From: JBJFCE01 sp051888775
GTDB taxonomy: Bacteria; Bacillota; Clostridia; Lachnospirales; Lachnospiraceae
Direction: 5' to 3'
Length of the DNA: 64,000 nt
Assembly: GCA_051888775.1 (NCBI GenBank)
Contig: JBJFCE010000032.1
Coordinates: 62,001 to 126,000, forward strand
Numbering within the stretch: the stretch's first letter is position 1; each line of letters begins with the position of its first letter. Shown here piece by piece: positions 43,554-52,480 of this stretch. The notes under the pieces are model-generated. The model worked only from the letters and a program-made list of their open reading frames with translations, made no database searches and was not told the DNA's origin. A program made the position numbers and the translations under genes.

Positions 43554-44972
43554 TTACTGTTCCAATATATTCTCAAATAACGATACGATCTGTATCGACT
43601 CGGGTGCATCTGTATTTTGGGCGGAAAACACTCCTTCTGATGCCATATCAACACCTTTTTCCGTAAAAACAATTATATGATCATAAGAAATTCCTGCCTT
43701 GCGGACGCAGAACCGGTACCAGTCCAAATCCTCCTGTGTTACCGCTTGGGCACGCTTGGTAAATATAATAAACGGTTTCCCCTGCTCCCGTATTGCATTC
43801 TCACTCTGTTTTTCCTGCTCCGGCAGCGCTATAACGGGAATATCACCCGACTTACCAACCCATTCTTCGCATTTGACAGCTTTCGGAAGCTCCTTCATCA
43901 TTCCTTCGCTTAACAGCTGTGCAGCGACTTTGGCATAGGAATATTCCAGATATTCATCCAGTTGATCCTGAATATATGCTTTGTAAAAAGCTTCCTTTTC
44001 CATAAACTCCAGTTTGTTTCTATGCTCATAAATAAACCTGTACCAGAAACGGATCATCGGATTGGTAATGCGATAGATTCCCTTTCTGGAATCATCACGC
44101 GCCTCCGCACCATAGGAATATACTTTTTCCACGAGATCCAGTTCGATCAGATTCTTCAGATAGACACTGATCTTTGCCCTTGAAAAGCCCGTATACCGAT
44201 ACAGATCATTCAGCTTGGCATATCCATTGGCAATCATATACAGAATCGTTGCATAGACATTCGGCTCGCGCAGATTCTCACCGATATACCGAATCCCGTA
44301 ATCATAGAACATCCCGTTTCTGTCCAGATACATTTCACAGATGATATCCTTCAGTGAATCATAACACAGACTCGTTTGAATCGCTGCCGGTCTGCCTCCC
44401 ATCAGCGCATAACGGCAGAATGTCAGCTCTCTATCTTCCGCTCCGCACAAGCTTCTGATATCATAATAGGAATATTCTTTCATCTTAAGCAGCCCCTTGA
44501 TCATAAATGCTGCCCTACCCATTTTTCTCCCCATGGAATTAGCAACAAAGCCAAGATTAGAGCTGCAAAGCACAATCAGGAAATGCTGTTCCGTATATGC
44601 TCCGGTAACCAGCTTCGTGATTTCTTCCATAAAACTTTCTCCCGAGCGCATCATATGATCGAATTCATCAATCATCAACAACTGCTTTTGCTTTGCCTCA
44701 AACGCATACTTGCGCAGAACATCTTCAAATGTAGGGAATGACGGCATTTCCGCCTCCGGAAACATCTCCCGGCATAAAAAAGCAGCCTGCTGTCGTTCGG
44801 ATGCCGGCACTGCCTGATAATAAAACGCCTGATCATAGCGTTTCATAAGCTCCTGCAGCAGACTGGTCTTACCAAGTCCTGCCTCACCGTATAATACAAG
44901 CAGACCGCTTTCCTCTTTTTCATAGGCTGCACTGATATATCGAAGCATCTTATTCTTTCCCGGAAAATCCAT
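43554..44972 (-). CDS. STAND-like ATPase with C-terminal DUF234-type domain
   Basis: The 472-residue protein belongs to the COG1672-like ATP-binding family. Walker A is GEAGLGKTSL (29-38), Walker B LLMIDEFDH (about 98-106), followed by a sensor LIVLCSSN, a winged-helix region (LNDLYRYTGFSRAKISVYLKN) and a C-terminal DUF234-like part. Such proteins are often mobile or poorly understood; the role is unknown. Its stop is two bases before the topB start, so it is probably cotranscribed with topB. Confidence 0.8.
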   Translation of the reverse strand: MDFPGKNKMLRYISAAYEKEESGLLVLYGEAGLGKTSLLQELMKRYDQAFYYQAVPASERQQAAFLCREMFPEAEMPSFPTFEDVLRKYAFEAKQKQLLMIDEFDHMMRSGESFMEEITKLVTGAYTEQHFLIVLCSSNLGFVANSMGRKMGRAAFMIKGLLKMKEYSYYDIRSLCGAEDRELTFCRYALMGGRPAAIQTSLCYDSLKDIICEMYLDRNGMFYDYGIRYIGENLREPNVYATILYMIANGYAKLNDLYRYTGFSRAKISVYLKNLIELDLVEKVYSYGAEARDDSRKGIYRITNPMIRFWYRFIYEHRNKLEFMEKEAFYKAYIQDQLDEYLEYSYAKVAAQLLSEGMMKELPKAVKCEEWVGKSGDIPVIALPEQEKQSENAIREQGKPFIIFTKRAQAVTQEDLDWYRFCVRKAGISYDHIIVFTEKGVDMASEGVFSAQNTDAPESIQIVSLFENILEQ

Positions 44973-44993
44973 AACCTTAAACCAAGCCTTTCT

Positions 44994-46715
44994 TTAAAGC
45001 TGTGTAACCAACAATGACTCCAATTCCTGCTCGGGCATCGGCTTTCCGAGATAAAAGCCCTGAATATTGTCACATTGGATATTTTTCAGGTATTCATACT
45101 GCTCCGCAGTCTCCACTCCTTCCGCAACAGTCTCAAAACCGAGTCTTTTTACCATGGAGATAATGGATTCGGTAATAATTCTGGTAGAATCATCCGTGAT
45201 TAACGTATCAATAAAGCTCTTATCGATCTTGAGCGTATCGATTGGCAGACCTTTCAGATAAGACAATGAAGAAAACCCTGTACCGAAATCGTCTAAAGAT
45301 ACACGGATTCCGTAATCCCTGAGCATCCGCATCTTGGTAACAACCTCGTTAAAATCCTCAATCAAAACACTTTCGGTAATCTCCAGTTCAATTTCATTCG
45401 GCTCGATCTGATACTGTTCCAGCAAACTGATGATATTTGCCACAAAATCCGGTCTCTTATACTGAATTGCAGAAATATTAATGGACATAATTATTTGCCG
45501 GTTGTATTTATTCCGCCACTGTGCATAAGTCCTCATTGCTTCCGAAATAACCCAGTATCCGATTGTAATGATACTGCCCGTTTTTTCGGCAATCGGAATA
45601 AATTCTGCGGGGCTGATCATCCGCCCACTGTCATCCTTCCAGCGGATCAGTGCCTCGACGCCTCTGAGTCCGCCGCCTTTTATATCATACTGAGGCTGGT
45701 AATATAACATAAACTGCTTGTTTAATACCGCATCCTTCAGCTTCTTTTCAATCTGAATATTATGTAAAAACTGATCGATAATGGGTGCATCAAAATACTG
45801 AATCGCATTCTTTCCGGCTGCCTTTGCCTGAAACATGACAATCTCCGCATTGTTGATCAGTTCCAGTGCGGTTGACGCACTTTCCGGATATTCTGCCACA
45901 CCGATACTGACAGAAATCTCCAGATTTTTCTTTCCGGTCAGAACGAACGGCTTCTCCAGACGTCCCCTGATCTCCTGATAAATCCGCTCCACACTTCTGT
46001 TGCCGCACGGATCATAAATTGCCATGCAGTAAATATCACTGTTAAAGTGGGATACCATAACATGGTCACTTTTAAATTCGCCGAGAAACTGTCCGAATAC
46101 CTGAACAAGCTCATCACCGACAATAATTCCCTGACCGTCATTGATCTTTTTGAAATCATCAATGTCGATAAACATCACAGAAACGGTAGTATTTTCCCGC
46201 CCTGCCTGTAACAGCCACTCTGCCATTTTCCCGACAAAACAGTTTCTGTTATAGAGTCCGGTCAGCGTATCATAGTATGCCAGATAGGATAATTCATCAT
46301 TTTGCAGCTTGAATCTCGTAATATCTCGGAACTTAATGACCTTTTCCTGCACATTTCCGTCTTCATCCTCGGTCATACTGACCTCACATTCAAACCATTG
46401 CTTTTTATCACGGATCTTGCACTCACAGCGCAATGACTGTGAATCAGTGTCTTCATTATCCAATACTCTGGCAAGCTTGGTCGCATCCAGCTCATCCACA
46501 TAATGATAGATCTGTTCTATATCACTGACATTCTGCACATGAAAGCAGAAAAATGCCTGCCAGTTGCCCAGCACCTTTACACTATGCTCTTTTACAGAAA
46601 CATAGAGGTAGGCACAGGAAGACATATCACATATCATGCGGTACATTTTTTCTCTGTCCGCAAGCTTTTTATTCATTGCATTCAGTAAATCTACCTGATA
46701 GCGAAGTTCATCCAT
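44994..46715 (-). CDS. GGDEF/EAL protein with a degenerate GGDEF site
   Basis: The 573-residue protein has an N-terminal PAS-like domain, then a GGDEF domain and an EAL domain. The GGDEF signature is replaced by HFNSD (VSHFNSDIYCMAI), so cyclic-di-GMP synthesis is unlikely. The EAL domain looks complete: EALIRW (about 353), ELEITESVL, LDDFGTGFSSLSYLKGLPIDTLKIDKSF. The expected activity is cyclic-di-GMP hydrolysis, with the GGDEF part perhaps binding GTP. AAAGGAGGTGGG precedes the ATG. No clear membrane segment is seen. Confidence 0.9.
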   Translation of the reverse strand: MDELRYQVDLLNAMNKKLADREKMYRMICDMSSCAYLYVSVKEHSVKVLGNWQAFFCFHVQNVSDIEQIYHYVDELDATKLARVLDNEDTDSQSLRCECKIRDKKQWFECEVSMTEDEDGNVQEKVIKFRDITRFKLQNDELSYLAYYDTLTGLYNRNCFVGKMAEWLLQAGRENTTVSVMFIDIDDFKKINDGQGIIVGDELVQVFGQFLGEFKSDHVMVSHFNSDIYCMAIYDPCGNRSVERIYQEIRGRLEKPFVLTGKKNLEISVSIGVAEYPESASTALELINNAEIVMFQAKAAGKNAIQYFDAPIIDQFLHNIQIEKKLKDAVLNKQFMLYYQPQYDIKGGGLRGVEALIRWKDDSGRMISPAEFIPIAEKTGSIITIGYWVISEAMRTYAQWRNKYNRQIIMSINISAIQYKRPDFVANIISLLEQYQIEPNEIELEITESVLIEDFNEVVTKMRMLRDYGIRVSLDDFGTGFSSLSYLKGLPIDTLKIDKSFIDTLITDDSTRIITESIISMVKRLGFETVAEGVETAEQYEYLKNIQCDNIQGFYLGKPMPEQELESLLVTQL

Positions 46716-46817
46716 ATACCCACCTCCTTTCTTTTCATTCCTCTACGGAATCATTTCCGTATTTGTTCTGTAACTATTTCTGTATTTATTGCAGTATGCT
46801 GCTTCTGCAAAACATCT

Positions 46818-47903
46818 TTACTTCTTAGTGATATAACCCTGTGCCTTCAAAAGCTCCGCACACAGTACCGCACCGCCTGCCGCACCGCGAACCGTGTTGT
46901 GTGACAGTCCGACAAACTTCCAGTCATAAACGGTATCTTCTCTTAAACGTCCTACGGAAATGCCCATACCGTTCTCAAAATTGACATCCAGCGCAACCTG
47001 AGGACGATTATCCTCCTCTAAGTACTGGATAAACTGCTTTGGTGCGCTCGGAAGCTGTAATCTCTGCGGCTCACCGCTAAAGTTCACAAGCTTTTCGATC
47101 AACTGCTCTTTGGTCGGCTTCTTTTTGAACTTTACAAATACCGCTGCCGTATGTCCGTTTAATACCGGAACACGGATACACTGGCATGTGATCACCGGAG
47201 ATGTTGCAGGCGCGATCACACCGTCCTTGATCTCTCCCCAGATACGCAGAGGCTCCTTCTCGCTCTTTTCTTCCTCTCCGCCAATGTAAGGAATGATATT
47301 GCCCACCATTTCCGGCCAGTCCTTAAAGGTCTTTCCTGCACCGGAAATTGCCTGATAGGTTGTAGCAACCACCTCATACGGCTCAAATTCTTTCCATGCG
47401 GTCAGAACCGGCGCATAGCTTTGAATGGAGCAGTTCGGTTTTACTGCGATAAAGCCTCTGGTCGTACCCAGGCGCTTTTTCTGGAATTCAATGACCTTCA
47501 TATGCTCGGGGTTGATCTCCGGAACCACCATCGGCACATCCGGGGTCCATCTGTGCGCACTGTTATTGGAAACAACCGGGGTCTCGGTCTTTGCATAAGC
47601 CTCCTCGATTGCCTTAATTTCGTCCTTTGTCATATCCACTGCGGAAAATACGAAATCCACCTCGGATGCCACTTTCTCCACCTCGTTGACATTCATGACA
47701 ACGATCTTCTTTACTGCTTCCGGCATCGGAGTATCCATTTTCCAACGACCGCCGACTGCCTCCTCATAGGTTTTTCCGGCAGATCTTTCGCTTGCTGCGA
47801 TCGTGGTAACTTCAAACCAGGGATGGTTCTCTAATAACGAGATAAATCTCTGTCCTACCATTCCCGTTCCACCTAAGATACCGACTCTTAATTTCTCACT
47901 CAT
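46818..47903 (-). CDS. asd: Aspartate-semialdehyde dehydrogenase
   Basis: The enzyme reduces aspartyl phosphate to the semialdehyde at the branch to lysine, threonine and methionine. NADP motif GGTGMVGQ is at 11-18 and the catalytic cysteine is Cys158 (VKPNCSIQSY). A long C-terminal domain and the YQAISGAGKTF stretch fit the archaeal/yeast-type subfamily (about 360 residues). AAAGGAG lies somewhat far (about 13 bases) from the ATG. Confidence 0.95.
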   Translation of the reverse strand: MSEKLRVGILGGTGMVGQRFISLLENHPWFEVTTIAASERSAGKTYEEAVGGRWKMDTPMPEAVKKIVVMNVNEVEKVASEVDFVFSAVDMTKDEIKAIEEAYAKTETPVVSNNSAHRWTPDVPMVVPEINPEHMKVIEFQKKRLGTTRGFIAVKPNCSIQSYAPVLTAWKEFEPYEVVATTYQAISGAGKTFKDWPEMVGNIIPYIGGEEEKSEKEPLRIWGEIKDGVIAPATSPVITCQCIRVPVLNGHTAAVFVKFKKKPTKEQLIEKLVNFSGEPQRLQLPSAPKQFIQYLEEDNRPQVALDVNFENGMGISVGRLREDTVYDWKFVGLSHNTVRGAAGGAVLCAELLKAQGYITKK

Positions 47904-48029
47904 TTTAACAATATACTCCTTTCAAGTACTCCTCTATTTATAAAAAATAAATAGCCTTCTTTTGTCCGCCCGATGCGGAATTTTCATTCATTGACAATTT
48001 CTTGTACTCATGATCATTCATATCCATTG

Positions 48030-49445
48030 TTACTTTGCATCATCCGGCAAAGCGATCGCAGGGATTCCCTCACCCTTCAGGTACTCTTCCTCCAAGGCAA
48101 TGACCTGTTTCATAGCCTCCATACCCGGTGCGCCGATTGTCAGACGCTTCTCTACGCAGTTCTTCAAGCTGACTGCTTCATAGAGATCTGCCTCAAACGC
48201 AGGACTTAATTCTTTTAACTCATCCAAGGAAAGTTCTTCGATACACTTGTCTTTTTCGATACAATACAGTACCATACGACCGATAATCGCATGGGCATCA
48301 CGGAACGGGACACCTTTTCCGACCAGATAATCCGCAGCGTCCGTCGCATTGGTAAAGCCGTTCATGGCGCTCTTTGCCATAATCTCCCTGCGGAATTTTA
48401 AGGTATCCAGCATACCCGTAAATAACCGGATACAGCCTTTTACGGTATCGATCGCATCAAAGGTCAGTTCCTTGTCCTCCTGCATATCTTTATTATAAGC
48501 AAGCGGAAGTCCCTTCATCGTAGTCAGGATACTGATCAACGCGCCGTATACGCGTCCGGTCTTTCCTCTGACAAGCTCTGCGATATCCGGATTTTTCTTC
48601 TGCGGCATAATACTGCTTCCGGTCGAATAAGCATCATCGATCTCCACGAAGCGATACTCGTTAGAATTCCAGATAATGATTTCCTCAGAAAACCGGCTCA
48701 AATGCATCATCACCGTGGATGCCGCCGACAAAAACTCAATGACATAATCTCTGTCCGATACCGAATCCATGCTGTTTAAAGTAGGTCCCTCAAATCCAAG
48801 CAGGGACGCGGTATAGTTACGGTCAAGCGGATAGGTTGTCCCGGCAAGTGCTCCGGCACCGAGCGGACAATAATTCATTCTCTTATAAATATCGTGCATT
48901 CTGTCACGATCCCGGCGGAACATCTCGAAATATGCTCCGAAATGATGTGCCAGTGTGACAGGCTGTGCCTTCTGTAAATGCGTAAAGCCCGGCATATAGG
49001 TCTCAAGGTTGTCCTTCATGATCTTTAAGATCACTTCCAGAAGTTCCTTTAACAGTTGATCGATCTCGGCAATCTCTTTTCGTACATACAGACGCATATC
49101 AAGCGCCACCTGATCATTACGGCTTCTTCCGGTATGCATCTTCTTACCCGCATCCCCGATCCGCTCGATCAGCTTCGCTTCTACAAAGCTGTGCACATCC
49201 TCATATTCTTCGGTGATCTCAAGTGCACCGCTTTCCACGTCACTACGGATATCACTTAATCCCTTGACGATCGCATCTTTTTCGTCTTTTGTTAAGACAC
49301 CCTGCTTGGCCAGCATGACAACATGGGCAATACTTCCTTCAATGTCTTCCTGCAAAAAACGCTTGTCAAATCTGACCGATGCATTGAAATGATATACCAG
49401 ATCATCCGTCTCTTTTGTAAATCTGCCGCCCCACAGCTGTGCCAT
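48030..49445 (-). CDS. argH: Argininosuccinate lyase
   Basis: The last enzyme of arginine synthesis splits argininosuccinate to arginine and fumarate. The family signature GSSIMPQKKNPD is near residue 273, and THLQKAQPVTLAHH and MHTGRSRNDQV are intact. I start at the ATG at 49445 (471 residues), because GGAGG lies 8 bases upstream; the 49460 start would overlap that site. It diverges from the ABC transporter genes at 49615. Confidence 0.97.
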   Translation of the reverse strand: MAQLWGGRFTKETDDLVYHFNASVRFDKRFLQEDIEGSIAHVVMLAKQGVLTKDEKDAIVKGLSDIRSDVESGALEITEEYEDVHSFVEAKLIERIGDAGKKMHTGRSRNDQVALDMRLYVRKEIAEIDQLLKELLEVILKIMKDNLETYMPGFTHLQKAQPVTLAHHFGAYFEMFRRDRDRMHDIYKRMNYCPLGAGALAGTTYPLDRNYTASLLGFEGPTLNSMDSVSDRDYVIEFLSAASTVMMHLSRFSEEIIIWNSNEYRFVEIDDAYSTGSSIMPQKKNPDIAELVRGKTGRVYGALISILTTMKGLPLAYNKDMQEDKELTFDAIDTVKGCIRLFTGMLDTLKFRREIMAKSAMNGFTNATDAADYLVGKGVPFRDAHAIIGRMVLYCIEKDKCIEELSLDELKELSPAFEADLYEAVSLKNCVEKRLTIGAPGMEAMKQVIALEEEYLKGEGIPAIALPDDAK

Positions 49446-49614
49446 CGCATAATCCTCCAATTATTAAATCTAAGTTTGATAGTACCATACCCGGGAAATT
49501 TTTTCAACAAAATAGACGATTTTTTGCAAAAGTATCGGTCGACAAAAGAGTTATCCAAATACACAAAATCCGGAAATTTTCATACTATAAAATATAACTT
49601 TCAAGAGGTTTTCT

Positions 49615-50385
49615 ATGAAGACGATTCTTTCCTTTCAGGATGTTCAATATAATTATCACTCCATGGACGGAGAAACGCCGGCATTAAAAGATGTGAATTT
49701 TGAGGTCTATGACGGTGAATTTCTTTCGATCGTCGGTCCGAGCGGTTGCGGCAAAACAACACTGCTCTCCATGATCGCAGGACTGTTGACACCACAGTCC
49801 GGTACCGTCTCGCTCTGTCCGGAGCTTTCCGAGCATGAGCATACAATCGGCTATATGCTGCAGCATGATCATCTGTTTGACTGGCGTACCATTTATAAAA
49901 ACATCATGCTCGGGCTGGAGATCCAGCATGACCGGACACCGGAAAGCCGCCGCAAGATCGATGATCTTTTACGAAAATACGGACTGTATCAATTCCGTAA
50001 CAAATATCCTTCCGAGCTTTCAGGCGGTATGCGCCAGCGTGCTGCGCTGATCCGCACATTAGTACTGGATCCCAAGCTTCTCCTATTAGATGAGCCTTTT
50101 TCAGCATTGGACTACCAGACCCGCCTGTCCGTCTCCACGGATATCGTGGACATTATTAAAAAGGAACAAAAAACCGCCATTCTGGTCACGCACGACCTGT
50201 CAGAAGCAATCAGTCTCTCGGATCGCATTCTTGTACTGACCAGCCGCCCGGGTACTGTGCTAAAATCGCTTCCTATTCACCTGACAAAACAGGGGACCGG
50301 GGCCGTTGCCGCCAGAAAATCTCCTGAATTTTCTGCCTATTTTAATGAATTATGGGAGGATCTGCATGGAAACGAATCCGCATAA
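49615..50385 (+). CDS. ABC transporter ATP-binding protein (SsuB/TauB-like)
   Basis: The 256-residue ATPase has Walker A GPSGCGKTT (41-49), the Q-loop in MLQHDHLF, the signature LSGGMRQR (about 134) and Walker B LLLLDEPFSALD. These belong to the nitrate/sulfonate/taurine class. It is followed, with a 20-base overlap, by its permease gene. No substrate-binding protein gene is adjacent; the transported compound cannot be named. Confidence 0.88.
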   Translation: MKTILSFQDVQYNYHSMDGETPALKDVNFEVYDGEFLSIVGPSGCGKTTLLSMIAGLLTPQSGTVSLCPELSEHEHTIGYMLQHDHLFDWRTIYKNIMLGLEIQHDRTPESRRKIDDLLRKYGLYQFRNKYPSELSGGMRQRAALIRTLVLDPKLLLLDEPFSALDYQTRLSVSTDIVDIIKKEQKTAILVTHDLSEAISLSDRILVLTSRPGTVLKSLPIHLTKQGTGAVAARKSPEFSAYFNELWEDLHGNESA

Positions 50386-51187
50386 ATCCAGAGAACAGCT
50401 TCTTTTTGAGCGAAAATATCACCGCACCAGATATGTCAATAAGATCATCCAGATATCCATCTTTATTCTCTTTCTGCTTTTATGGGAAATAACTGCCGAC
50501 CACGGAATCATAGACGCCTTCTTTTTCAGCTCGCCATCACGAATTGTCCGTACCTTCTGCCAGCTGGCTGCCAATAACGATCTGTTTACGCATATTAAAG
50601 TGACACTGTTTGAAACGCTTGTCAGCTTTTCGCTCGTTGTCGGTATCAGCCTTCTGCTAGCGATCCTGTTCTGGTACTTCAATCGACTGTCTACCATCTT
50701 TGAACCGTATCTGGTTGTTCTGAACAGTCTGCCCAAGTCTGCGCTGGCACCGCTCTTTATCGTCTGGCTGGGCACGGGCTTCAAAACGATCATCGTAGCG
50801 GGTATCAGCGTGGCGATTTTCGGCTCCATCATTAGTCTGTATAACGGTTTTCGAGAAGCCGACGGTGGCAAGGTACGCCTGATTTATACTCTCGGAGGCA
50901 CCAAATCGGATGTCCTGAAAAAGGTTATCCTGCCCGGCAGCATTCCATTAATCATCAGTACCATGAAGGTCAACATTGGTCTGTCTCTTGTCGGTGTGAT
51001 CATCGGTGAGTTTCTCGCCGCCAGACGGGGGCTCGGCTATCTGATCATCTACGGAACCCAGACTTTCAAGATGAATATGGTCATCACTTCATTGACACTG
51101 CTGTGCCTGATTGCTGTCTTTCTCTTTCTTCTTATTGATCTGCTTGACAAGCTGATCCGTAAAAAACATTGTCATACAAAAAACTGA
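50366..51187 (+). CDS. ABC transporter permease (SsuC/TauC-like)
   Basis: From the ATG at 50366 (273 residues; GGGAGGA upstream) the protein has about six membrane spans and the permease EAA-like loop near GGTKSDVLKKVILPGSIPLI. The frame extending to 50306 lies inside the ATPase gene and lacks support. Pairing with the ATPase is clear, but the substrate-binding partner is missing. Confidence 0.88.
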   Translation: METNPHKSREQLLFERKYHRTRYVNKIIQISIFILFLLLWEITADHGIIDAFFFSSPSRIVRTFCQLAANNDLFTHIKVTLFETLVSFSLVVGISLLLAILFWYFNRLSTIFEPYLVVLNSLPKSALAPLFIVWLGTGFKTIIVAGISVAIFGSIISLYNGFREADGGKVRLIYTLGGTKSDVLKKVILPGSIPLIISTMKVNIGLSLVGVIIGEFLAARRGLGYLIIYGTQTFKMNMVITSLTLLCLIAVFLFLLIDLLDKLIRKKHCHTKN

Positions 51188-51197
51188 ATTTTCACTC

Positions 51198-51226
51198 TTG
51201 CCAAATGAGCGGATAGCATATATAAT
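51198..51226 (+). promoter_or_regulatory. Promoter of tRNA-Thr
   Basis: TTGCCA (51198-51203), 17 bases and TATAAT (51221-51226), a near-consensus promoter 24 bases before the tRNA. Confidence 0.8.
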
Positions 51227-51250
51227 AATATTCGTCTTGTTAAGGCAAGT

Positions 51251-51323
<73 letters not shown>

Positions 51324-51341
51324 TTTATTTTTTATATTGGC

Positions 51342-51490
51342 AAAAGCGGTCTGCCATACAAGTTAAAATTTCTTTTCCGTGATTGCAAACGATATCAATT
51401 TGCGACAGCCTTAGGAACGTGAGCCGAGCAAATTCATATCGTTTGCAATCACGGGAAACAGTTTCTGACCTGTATGACAGACCGCTTTTT
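51342..51490. repeat. Nested long inverted repeat between tRNA-Thr and mscS
   Basis: Outer arms AAAAGCGGTCTG (51342-51353) and CAGACCGCTTTT pair; inside them 27-base arms (51377-51403 with 51428-51454) match at 26 positions, around a 24-base loop. The plus strand continues TCTTTTATTTA, so the outer stem can terminate the tRNA. The core of copies A-C is not present, so I treat it as a separate element. Confidence 0.8.
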
Positions 51491-51580
51491 CTTTTATTTA
51501 TATACTTTATATACGCTTTCCGACGCCAGACTTTCCGTATAACAACAACGGCAGAGATTTCTCCCTGCCGCAAATAACCG

Positions 51581-52480
51581 TTATTTAGTATGCACATCCA
51601 CCTGCATATACGGAATTCCAATCTCATTTTCATCAAAGTTAAGTTTTAAATTCTCTGTTACCCGAAACTTTGCATTCCAATAATCTTCCGTCTTTACATA
51701 AAAGCGGATACCGAGATTTACTTCACTGCTTCCCAGCGAATCCACAAATACCTGAACAGGCTTCGTATCCAAAAGCGCCGGTTCGTTTTGAACTGTTTGC
51801 TCTGCCACTTCCTTTGCTTTCTTTAAATCCGCATCATAAGAAATTCCCACCACCAGATCTACGCGGCGTTCTTTCATTGCCGTTACATTTGTAAGGCTTG
51901 TATTAGAAAGTGTTCCGTTCGGCAGTACGATTACTTTTCCGTCCGGTGTCGTCAGCTTGGTATAAAACATCTGTATCTCTGTTACGGTTCCTTCATTTCC
52001 TTTATTATCCTCAATAATATAATCGCCAACACGGAAGGGCTTCATCAACAGGATCAGCACCCCTCCTGCGAGATTACTCAGGCTTCCCTGAATAGACAGA
52101 CCGATCGCCACTCCTGCAGAACCTAAGATCGTTACAACGCCTGCAACACTGACTCCAAAGGAGGTTGCAATCATCACAACCAGTAATAAGTACAGCGTAA
52201 TCTTTAGGAAGGAATCCAGAAACTGAATCACACCTTGCTCCGCATTTGCCCTGCCCAGTGACTTTTTCAGAATCTTACGCGCCAGTTTGATAATTTGAAC
52301 GCCGATCAAAAAAGTAATAATGGCAAGTAGCACTTTTATTCCGAAACGCAACGCTTTATCCGGAATCTCTTGCAAAAACTTTTCAATTGCATTCAAATCT
52401 ACATTTGTATTTCCCTCCAGGATTTCTTCTACATGAATTCCCGAATCGATCAATGCAGACAGATAAAACAATTTTGTCAT
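51581..52480 (-). CDS. MscS family mechanosensitive channel
   Basis: The 299-residue membrane protein has three N-terminal spans, the third with the MscS pore motif VTILGSAGVAIGLSIQGSLSNLAGGVLIL, then PFRVGDYIIEDNKGNEGTVTEIQMF. It releases solutes on membrane tension. Its ATG overlaps the stop of the branching-enzyme-like gene by four bases. Confidence 0.92.
   Translation of the reverse strand: MTKLFYLSALIDSGIHVEEILEGNTNVDLNAIEKFLQEIPDKALRFGIKVLLAIITFLIGVQIIKLARKILKKSLGRANAEQGVIQFLDSFLKITLYLLLVVMIATSFGVSVAGVVTILGSAGVAIGLSIQGSLSNLAGGVLILLMKPFRVGDYIIEDNKGNEGTVTEIQMFYTKLTTPDGKVIVLPNGTLSNTSLTNVTAMKERRVDLVVGISYDADLKKAKEVAEQTVQNEPALLDTKPVQVFVDSLGSSEVNLGIRFYVKTEDYWNAKFRVTENLKLNFDENEIGIPYMQVDVHTK

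Noticed and set aside
51342..51490. Nested hairpin as a fifth copy of the A-C family
   Set aside because: It lacks the CGGTAC/GTACCG stem and the GNRA hairpin.
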